From an uncultured Erysipelotrichaceae bacterium (lineage in GTDB: Bacteria; Bacillota_I; Bacilli_A; RF39; UBA660): a DNA stretch of 5,962 bases. The position numbers and the translations under genes were made by a program. The notes under the pieces are model-generated. The model was not told the origin of the DNA. It made no database searches and worked only from the letters and a program-made list of their open reading frames with translations. The stretch is from NCBI GenBank assembly GCA_902783915.1, contig CACZSX010000101.1:1-5962 (forward strand), read 5' to 3'. The stretch's first letter is position 1; each line of letters starts with the position of its first letter. Shown one piece after another: positions 1-5,030 of the stretch.

Positions 1-1874
1 ACTTCTTCTCCATCTTTAAATATTACTTTATATGTTTCTTCATCATCTGGAATATTATTATTATTCTTATCATCTTTCCATGTTGCTGTATACGTTGCAT
101 CACTTTCTACTACTTTTGCAACTTCTGGATTCCATCCACTGAATACATAATCAGTTCTTTCTAAATTTCCTGTAAATTCTGGAGTTGGATCACCATCTAA
201 TGCAGTATCAAATACTACATCTTCAAATACTGAACCATTTACACCATCAGTATAAGTGATTATTCTATATTCTTCATCATCCGGAATATTATTTCCATTG
301 ATATCTATTCCATAACTTACTACTAGAGCATGATTAGAATCAACTTCATTAAATGCATAACCATTTGTTAGGAAGCTTTCTCTTGCTTCTTCTTTTGTAG
401 TTAATTCTTTATCATCTACTAGCAATGATTTAATTGTATAATTAACATCTGGTTTAAATGTTACTAGTAAAGATTCACCTGGCAACATCTCAGTATCACC
501 ATTTGGGCTAACTGTACCATTTCCTCCATTTACTGATGTAGAAATTACAAAAGGTTCTTCCTCATCATCAGGAATGTTGTTAGTATTTTCATCTTCTCCA
601 AATGTTACTACTAATTTATGATCTTCTTTTACATTCTTAAATGTATAACCATTTTCAATGAAACTTGTTCTTGCTTCACCTTCAGTAGTTAACTCTGTTC
701 CGTCTACTTTTAATGACTTAATTGTATAACCACCTTCTGGAGCAAATACAATTGTTTCAGCATCTTTACCATAGTTAATACTTTGATGTGCAGGTAATGC
801 TGTTCCATTTTCGCTAGCTTCTGTATCTACATTAAAGTATTCTTCTTCATCTGCTATACCATTATTATTTTCATCATGAATTGGTCCAAATGTCATAGTA
901 TAAGCAGCATTATCAGTTACTTTTGTAACTATTTCAGGATCCCAACCTTTAGCCTCATAATATTCGTTTTTTGGTTCTGCTGTTGGAACTATAATTCCTG
1001 CTTCTTCAAATGTTAAATCAGTTAGAATATTAGTATATTTAGTTTCTCCAACTAATTTACCATTTCCAACATACTTAAATTCCACTACATAGTGTGGTTC
1101 AAGATAATCTTTGATATCATTATCATTCTTATCATCTGTATAGATTATTACAATTGTTTCATCTTCTGTAACATTTGTAAAATCTCCTTCATAATAATCG
1201 AATACTCTCTTATCATGTTCTGGTGATTCTGGAGTTGTAGCGCTCAATCCTTCTTCAACTTCTTGAGTAGCTATTACTTTTCCAGTTTCTCCATCTACAA
1301 ATGTAATAGTATGAGTAATTTTTTCATCAATTACTTCTTTTTGATTATAAACTGTGTTTACATCAAGATTTCTTGTTACATTTGTATATGCTTTATCCCA
1401 TCCAGCAAATGTATATCCTTCTTTTTGCGCTGGAGTTGGTGCTGTGGCATCCATACCTGTAAGCACTCTTTCACTCTTTAGTATGCTACCACTAATTGAA
1501 TCAATAAATCTTACTGTGAAATATTGATCATTCTTGTCAGCTATTCCATTGTTGTTAATATCTGCATCATATAATGCAATAACGTGAGTGTCTTCCATTA
1601 TCCTATCAAAATTTTCTACTCTTACATCATGGTCATCAAATTCAAACCATCCTGCAAAAACAAAATTTCTGTGTTTAGGACTATCTGGAACGTTAGCAGC
1701 TTTTCCTAGTTCAACTTTTTGTTCAGAAATGTTTTCACCATTAAAACCGTCAGTAAATATTACATCACGTGTAACAATGCTGGCGTTTTGTACAGGTCCT
1801 CCTGCGAAGGTACTCATGAAAAACATTAACAAAATGAACGTAACAAAAACTACTATTCTTTTTTTGTTAAACAT
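1..1874 (-). CDS. Secreted multi-module InlB-type repeat surface protein (3' end outside window)
   Basis: Open from ATG at 1874 to the window edge: 624 codons without a stop, C-terminus missing. The start is fixed by an AGGAGGG site (1881-1887) six bases upstream. Residues 1-24 form a signal peptide: charged MFNKKR, a hydrophobic core, then likely cleavage after STFA. The rest is modular. Residues 36-104, 117-186, 187-246, 260-333 and 536-601 resemble InlB B-repeat/Flg_new beta domains, several carrying the F-x-GW signature (FAGW, FSGW). Residues 346-426 and 441-523 resemble the divergent InlB repeat (Flg_new_2), and a further module begins at 614. Six acidic linkers of form DxNxNxIxDxEE join most modules. 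The architecture indicates an exported stalk or adhesin-like protein. The anchor (LPXTG or other) lies outside the window, and the ligand is unknown. G+C is visibly higher than in neighbouring genes, as often seen in repeat proteins. Confidence 0.93.
   Translation of the reverse strand, partial: MFNKKRIVVFVTFILLMFFMSTFAGGPVQNASIVTRDVIFTDGFNGENISEQKVELGKAANVPDSPKHRNFVFAGWFEFDDHDVRVENFDRIMEDTHVIALYDADINNNGIADKNDQYFTVRFIDSISGSILKSERVLTGMDATAPTPAQKEGYTFAGWDKAYTNVTRNLDVNTVYNQKEVIDEKITHTITFVDGETGKVIATQEVEEGLSATTPESPEHDKRVFDYYEGDFTNVTEDETIVIIYTDDKNDNDIKDYLEPHYVVEFKYVGNGKLVGETKYTNILTDLTFEEAGIIVPTAEPKNEYYEAKGWDPEIVTKVTDNAAYTMTFGPIHDENNNGIADEEEYFNVDTEASENGTALPAHQSINYGKDAETIVFAPEGGYTIKSLKVDGTELTTEGEARTSFIENGYTFKNVKEDHKLVVTFGEDENTNNIPDDEEEPFVISTSVNGGNGTVSPNGDTEMLPGESLLVTFKPDVNYTIKSLLVDDKELTTKEEARESFLTNGYAFNEVDSNHALVVSYGIDINGNNIPDDEEYRIITYTDGVNGSVFEDVVFDTALDGDPTPEFTGNLERTDYVFSGWNPEVAKVVESDATYTATWKDDKNNNNIPDDEETYKVIFKDGEE
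36..1562 (-). repeat. Six acidic EF-hand-like linker repeats between surface-protein modules
   Basis: The linkers encode residues 105-116 (1527-1562), 247-259 (1098-1136), 334-345 (840-875), 427-439 (558-596), 524-535 (270-305) and 602-613 (36-71). Examples are DINNNGIADKND, DENNNGIADEEE and DINGNNIPDDEE. Acidic or Asn residues at loop positions 1, 3, 5, 9 and 12 resemble calcium-binding EF-hand, dockerin or thrombospondin type 3 loops. Starts are spaced 142, 87, 93, 97 and 78 residues. The first gap holds two modules with no linker between them. Calcium binding is inferred. Confidence 0.7.
309..839 (-). repeat. Tandem pair of divergent InlB-type (Flg_new_2-like) modules
   Basis: Residues 346-426 (597-839) and 441-523 (about 306-554) are the most similar pair in the protein. 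Both contain YTIKSL, a VD(G/D)xEL segment, a TT-x-x-EAR helix-like insert, NGY-x-F and a final L-V-V strand. Similarity is visible at DNA level, for example shared ACAATTAA and GAATTAACTAC/GAGTTAACTAC stretches. This suggests a tandem duplication that has since diverged. Confidence 0.7.
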
Positions 1875-1880
1875 ATCTTA

Positions 1881-1887
1881 CCCTCCT
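1881..1887 (-). promoter_or_regulatory. Ribosome binding site of the surface protein gene
   Basis: The minus strand reads AGGAGGG, six bases before ATG at 1872-1874. This is a near-perfect Shine-Dalgarno sequence and settles the start codon. Confidence 0.85.
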
Positions 1888-1897
1888 ACTAAAATTA

Positions 1898-1913
1898 CAA
1901 AGTTTCCACTTCG
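1898..1913 (-). promoter_or_regulatory. Small 5'-UTR hairpin with GGAA tetraloop upstream of the surface gene
   Basis: The minus strand reads CGAAGT-GGAA-ACTTTG, a six-pair stem with one G-U pair and a GNRA-type GGAA loop. With the predicted transcription start near 1916, this hairpin would lie about three bases from the mRNA 5' end, and the ribosome binding site follows it. A protective 5' stem-loop is a possible role. The stem is short, so chance occurrence is realistic. Confidence 0.35.
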
Positions 1914-1922
1914 TTCGCACAT

Positions 1923-1951
1923 ATTATAGCATTAGTAAATTATAATTGCAA
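1923..1951 (-). promoter_or_regulatory. Near-consensus sigma-A promoter for the surface protein gene
   Basis: On the minus strand the -35 is TTGCAA (1946-1951), the spacer is exactly 17 bases, and the -10 is a perfect TATAAT (1923-1928) preceded by TGC, an extended -10. Predicted start is near 1916, giving a leader of about 42 bases. It lies just downstream of the lepB terminator, so this gene is most likely an independent, strongly transcribed unit. Confidence 0.85.
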
Positions 1952-1977
1952 CATGTTTTTGTTAATAATTTAGCATT

Positions 1978-2005
1978 AAAAAAGATATCATTTTTTGATA
2001 TCTTT
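1978..2005 (-). terminator. Rho-independent terminator downstream of lepB
   Basis: A perfect 10-bp inverted repeat (AAAGATATCA at 2005-1996, TGATATCTTT at 1990-1981 on the minus strand) encloses a five-base loop. It is followed by three more T residues, so the T tract is six bases including the stem end. It begins seven bases after the lepB stop codon. The stem is AT-rich, but its length and position make it a convincing end for the EAL-lepB unit. Confidence 0.78.
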
Positions 2006-2011
2006 CTACTT

Positions 2012-2545
2012 CTATTTTATGCTTTTAAATGGAAATATGCTAAAGAAAACTTTACCTTTTATATTTTTTTTATCTACAAGTCCAAACGACTTATCTCTAC
2101 TATCTATTGATTCTGGTCTATTGTCTCCCATCACTAAATATTTATCATCTGGTATAAAACCATTTGGACATTCTTCATCACATACATCATTAAATAGAAA
2201 ATTGTATGTTTGCACGCCATCTTTTAGATATGTTTCTTTGTATGGCTTATCATTAATATATAATATGTTATCCATATATTCTACTTTTTCACCAGGTAAA
2301 CCTATAATTCTTTTAACATATGATTTACCATCATGATTAAGTACTACTATTTCATTTCTCTGTATATTTTTGTGTAACCTAGATACAAGTACTGGTTGTC
2401 CATCTTTAAGTGTTGGATCCATTGAATTACCCGCAACTGTTTGAACCCCTATTATAAATGTAAGTACAAATATTATTATTGCAAATACTATAATATACCA
2501 CATCATATCTCTTAAAAATTCTGTTACTTCTCTAAAATCCCACAT
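2012..2545 (-). CDS. lepB: Type I signal peptidase
   Basis: A membrane serine protease that removes signal peptides from exported preproteins on the outer face of the membrane. In the 177-residue product from ATG at 2545, residues about 14-36 form the single N-terminal membrane helix. Box B follows as GNSMDPTL with nucleophile Ser41, then YVKRIIGLPGE with general-base Lys78, then GDNR (140-143) and DSR (148-150). One membrane helix and small size match Gram-positive Sip enzymes. AGGGGTGAT (2550-2558) sits four to eight bases before this ATG. An upstream GTG (2554) would add three residues but lies inside that ribosome binding site, so ATG is preferred. The gene overlaps the 3' end of the EAL gene by 14 bases, suggesting translational coupling. 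Two cysteines (122 and 126) in the external domain are unusual and could form a small loop. Confidence 0.95.
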   Translation of the reverse strand: MWDFREVTEFLRDMMWYIIVFAIIIFVLTFIIGVQTVAGNSMDPTLKDGQPVLVSRLHKNIQRNEIVVLNHDGKSYVKRIIGLPGEKVEYMDNILYINDKPYKETYLKDGVQTYNFLFNDVCDEECPNGFIPDDKYLVMGDNRPESIDSRDKSFGLVDKKNIKGKVFFSIFPFKSIK

Positions 2546-3881
2546 CAATATCACCCCTATTTAAAATTTTCTTGTATTCATCAAATGGTAACGGTTTTGA
2601 AAAATAATAACCTTGAATTATATTACAACCTCTACTTTTCAAATATTCTTGTTGTTCCTTTGTTTCAACACCTTCTGCGATTATATCAAAATTCAATTCT
2701 TTTACTAACCTTATCATATTATTTAATAATTTTCTTCCATTTTCTGTTTCATCAACTATAAATTGTCTGTCAATTTTTACTGTTTTTATTTTATCTTCCA
2801 TAAGCATTGATAATGATGAATTACCAACTCCAAAATCATCAATTGATACATTAAATTTTTTGCTTAATTTATGTATTTTATTTACTAAAGAACTACTATT
2901 ATTTTCTGTTCTTTCTGTAACTTCAAATTCTATTTCATTTTTATCTATATTATATTTTTTTATTATATTCTCATATTCTTCCATCATCTTGTTTTGACCT
3001 AAAGTATTTCTAGATATATTTATAGAAATAGTATTGAAAGTTATATTTTCTTTTTTTAATTCATTTATTTTCTTACACACTTCTTTTAATACATATCTAT
3101 CTAAATAAGTAGTAAAGTTGTATTTTTCTGCTATATATATAAAATCACTTGCTGGTATTATTTTTCCATTATGTATCAATCTTGCTAATGCTTCACTGCC
3201 AACAATTCTTTTTTCTTTATAATCATATTTGGGTTGATAGTAAACTTCAAACTCATTATTTTTTAATGCTTTTACTAAATTATCTAATACTAATTTTTCA
3301 TTTAGAATTGTTTCAGCATCATCCGAATCATAAAAACTATAATATTCCATTCTATCATTTAGTACATGATTATATGCAATTATTGCCTTATTTTCATTTG
3401 AATTATAATCTTTATCATCACAAATTTGAATACCACATCTTAGATTTATAGTAAATACTTCATCATTTAATATTGTTTCTGTATTCATATTTAATCTGGT
3501 AACTAATCCTATTAATTCATTTTTATTAGTATAATTAGTAATAATTATAAAATGATCTTTATACTTCTTAACTATACTATTTTTTCTTGCCTCATTTTTA
3601 ATTATTTTATATACTTTATTAACTATTTTATTTGTTTTATTATGGCCATAATATAAATTAGCAATATTTAAATTATCTATTACTAAATATAATATTGCTT
3701 TTTTATTATTCATCAATGTATATCTAATACTGATACTTGTTATATAAACTAACATATCAAAAAGTAAAAGTAATATTATCAATATATAAGCTTTAAAACT
3801 ATAATTAAAATAAAGTAATATTATACTTATTACCAATATAATTGAATTAATAAACATTATTAAGAAATGATTATATTTCAT
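2532..3881 (-). CDS. Membrane-anchored EAL-domain c-di-GMP phosphodiesterase with degenerate GGDEF domain
   Basis: Predicted to hydrolyse cyclic di-GMP to linear pGpG at the cytoplasmic side of the membrane. Two hydrophobic helices (about 5-25 and 31-52) lead into a GGDEF-like domain (about 60-185), then an EAL domain (about 195-442). The EAL domain looks catalytically complete: EALARL with Glu230, Asn288 in SINIS, Glu320 in EVTE, Asp348-Asp349 in IDDFGVG, Lys369 in VKID, Glu403 in AEGVE and Gln423 in IQGYYF. The GGDEF domain is decayed: the signature is YKDHF (107-111), the first metal Asp is Val67, and the RxxD inhibitory site is absent, although GH (79-80) remains. It is therefore probably not a cyclase; a regulatory GTP-binding role is possible. 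AGAGGTG (3886-3892) four bases before ATG supports the start. It is translationally coupled to lepB. The signal it senses is unknown. Confidence 0.93.
   Translation of the reverse strand: MKYNHFLIMFINSIILVISIILLYFNYSFKAYILIILLLLFDMLVYITSISIRYTLMNNKKAILYLVIDNLNIANLYYGHNKTNKIVNKVYKIIKNEARKNSIVKKYKDHFIIITNYTNKNELIGLVTRLNMNTETILNDEVFTINLRCGIQICDDKDYNSNENKAIIAYNHVLNDRMEYYSFYDSDDAETILNEKLVLDNLVKALKNNEFEVYYQPKYDYKEKRIVGSEALARLIHNGKIIPASDFIYIAEKYNFTTYLDRYVLKEVCKKINELKKENITFNTISINISRNTLGQNKMMEEYENIIKKYNIDKNEIEFEVTERTENNSSSLVNKIHKLSKKFNVSIDDFGVGNSSLSMLMEDKIKTVKIDRQFIVDETENGRKLLNNMIRLVKELNFDIIAEGVETKEQQEYLKSRGCNIIQGYYFSKPLPFDEYKKILNRGDIDVGF
2550..2558 (-). promoter_or_regulatory. Ribosome binding site deciding the lepB start
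   Basis: The minus strand reads AGGGGTGAT, four bases before ATG 2545. It contains the alternative GTG start (2552-2554), which would therefore lack correctly spaced Shine-Dalgarno pairing. It lies inside the last codons of the EAL gene. Confidence 0.75.
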
Positions 3882-3908
3882 ATTACACCTCTATTACTTT
3901 ACTTTTAT

Positions 3909-3937
3909 ATTGTAACATTTTTATCTATATTTGTATA
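3909..3937 (-). promoter_or_regulatory. Probable sigma-A promoter for the EAL-lepB unit
   Basis: On the minus strand the -35 is TATACA (3932-3937, four of six matches), the spacer is 17 bases, and the -10 is TACAAT (3909-3914) with an upstream TGT that makes it an extended -10. Predicted start near 3902 leaves about 20 leader bases, enough for the AGAGGTG ribosome binding site. No terminator is visible after gpr, so readthrough from gpr could also contribute. Confidence 0.6.
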
Positions 3938-3967
3938 TTAGATTGACAGGTTGTATACATTTTTTAA

Positions 3968-4747
3968 CTATATTTTAAAATTATATAAGACTGAATTAAT
4001 ACATATACTCAATAAATCACTCATTTTTTCAATTACAAAATCTATATCTTTAGGCGTAACAATCATTTCAGGAGCATTTTTTATTTTTCTTTTTACAATA
4101 TCTTTTAGTATAGTTTTAACATCACAAACAGTAGGCACACCTATAGCAATTACTGGTATACCCAAACTCTCTTTATTTAACCCTTCTCTTTTATTATTAA
4201 CTCCACTACCTGGATGAATACCAGTATCAGTAAGTTGTATAGTTTTATTTAATCTACTTAGTGATTCACTTTTTAATGAATCAACTACTATTAAAAAATC
4301 TGGTTTTATTTTCTCAATTACACCTTTTATTATATCTTTAGTTTCAATACCTGTTTCTCCAGTAACACCTGGTTTAATAGCACTTACTACTCTATTTGAA
4401 TTTAGTCCAAGCGATTCAAGATGCCTAGTAACAATAATATTTTCAATTACTAGAGGTCCAAGTGAATCTGGCGTTGAGTCGTCATTCCCTAACCCAATTA
4501 CTAATGCACTGTCTTCATCAGTAATATTATTATCTTTTAATAATACTTTAAGGCTTTTTATTACTTCATTCTTAATATATTTATTTAATATATCTTTAAA
4601 TTCAATAGTAATATACTTGCCCTTTTTAGTTATATTATCATCATTAGATAAAACAGATATTACTTTAATACCATTTCTTCTTTTAATATCAGTTACAAGT
4701 CCTTTATCTTTTATATTAATAGCTTCAATCATTAAATCACTAATCAT
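3968..4747 (-). CDS. gpr: Germination protease GPR (peptidase A25), compact form
   Basis: GPR degrades small acid-soluble spore proteins at the start of germination, releasing amino acids and freeing DNA. Family signatures are clear: VIGLGN (83-88) with TPDSLGP (92-98), VTRHL, PGVTGETGIET (126-136), TIQLTDTGIHPGSGV (169-183) and IPVIAIGVPTV (197-207). Asp94 and Asp156 align with the catalytic aspartates Asp127 and Asp193 of the Bacillus megaterium enzyme (alignment from memory). The protein has 259 residues against roughly 370 in Bacillus. Most of the missing length is between GVPTVCD and MIVTPKDID (209-235), and the N-terminus is also short: ISD-LMIEA aligns with the self-processing site TD-LAVEA, leaving only about four propeptide residues. 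The usual DALAARS is DSLKSES. GGTGAT-like GGTGAT (4751-4756) precedes the ATG, and no in-frame upstream start exists before the terminator. No convincing sigma-G promoter was found. Confidence 0.92.
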   Translation of the reverse strand: MISDLMIEAINIKDKGLVTDIKRRNGIKVISVLSNDDNITKKGKYITIEFKDILNKYIKNEVIKSLKVLLKDNNITDEDSALVIGLGNDDSTPDSLGPLVIENIIVTRHLESLGLNSNRVVSAIKPGVTGETGIETKDIIKGVIEKIKPDFLIVVDSLKSESLSRLNKTIQLTDTGIHPGSGVNNKREGLNKESLGIPVIAIGVPTVCDVKTILKDIVKRKIKNAPEMIVTPKDIDFVIEKMSDLLSICINSVLYNFKI

Positions 4748-4778
4748 ATTATCACCATTATTAGTATTAACTTTAAAT

Positions 4779-4810
4779 AAAAAAATAGAACTATTAGTTC
4801 TATTCTTTTT
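4779..4810 (-). terminator. Intrinsic terminator after the zinc-ribbon gene, containing its stop codon
   Basis: The minus strand has a perfect 8-bp stem, AATAGAAC (4797-4804) and GTTCTATT (4784-4791), with a five-base loop and a run of seven T (4779-4785, two within the stem). A-rich bases upstream can extend pairing with the T run. The TAG stop of the zinc-ribbon gene (4800-4802) lies in the first stem arm. It would separate tgt and its partner from gpr. The stem has only two G-C pairs, so termination may be partial. Confidence 0.6.
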
Positions 4811-5030
4811 CTGTTATTGCATTTTTATTTAAATATGGTTCTATTTCTTTTTTTTCATTGTAATGCATTATTAAATAGCATGCAATTATTGTTACTATTA
4901 TTATTAAACCAAATATTAATAATAACGCTTTTAGACTTATACCCTCTTTTTCAGTCTTTAATCTTGCTCCGCAATTAATACAGAAATCTTTAATATCAAT
5001 CATTTCCTGACCACAATTTGGGCATTTCAT
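4800..5030 (-). CDS. Small zinc-ribbon single-pass membrane protein, function unknown
   Basis: Of 76 residues, 1-24 form a zinc ribbon of the zinc_ribbon_2 type, with Cys3 and Cys6 in KCPNCG and Cys17 and Cys20 in FCINCG. Residues 35-56 are a strongly hydrophobic helix, followed by a short charged tail. The ribbon and positive residues before the helix suggest the N-terminus is cytoplasmic and the tail external; this is inferred. The start codon overlaps the tgt stop as ATGA, and AAAGGAG (5039-5045) lies eight bases upstream, so translation is well supported and likely coupled to tgt. Such ribbon-plus-helix proteins are common in Bacillota and usually uncharacterised. A role in queuosine metabolism is not shown by anything except position. 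Confidence 0.88.
   Translation of the reverse strand: MKCPNCGQEMIDIKDFCINCGARLKTEKEGISLKALLLIFGLIIIVTIIACYLIMHYNEKKEIEPYLNKNAITEKE

Noticed and set aside
1588..1929. 113-codon plus-strand open frame opposite the surface gene start and promoter
   Set aside because: It lies antisense to a gene with signal peptide, promoter and ribosome binding site, and its product matches no family I recognise.
1995..2336. 113-codon plus-strand open frame opposite lepB
   Set aside because: It is antisense to the conserved signal peptidase motifs and crosses the lepB terminator; a shadow frame.
2546..2554. GTG start three codons upstream for lepB
   Set aside because: The GTG lies within the AGGGGTGAT ribosome binding site, which is correctly spaced for ATG 2545 instead. 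The two products differ by only three residues.
3943..3948. Perfect TTGACA on the plus strand in the EAL-gpr gap
   Set aside because: No -10 at 16-18 bases (TATATT is about 20 bases away) and no plausible plus-strand gene follows.
3952..3959. Palindrome TGTATACA after gpr, considered as a terminator
   Set aside because: It has no loop and no matching T run in the right place on the minus strand; it could be a protein-binding site but nothing supports that.
4748..4860. Sigma-G promoter for gpr
   Set aside because: CATATTT upstream partly resembles a sigma-G -10, but no matching -35 lies at the right distance and the terminator would lie between it and the gene.
5027..5029. Mycoplasma-type genetic code (TGA = Trp), suggested by the AT-rich composition
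   Set aside because: TGA ends tgt at its expected C-terminus, just where the next gene begins with its own ribosome binding site, and Trp is encoded by TGG in lepB, tgt and the surface gene.
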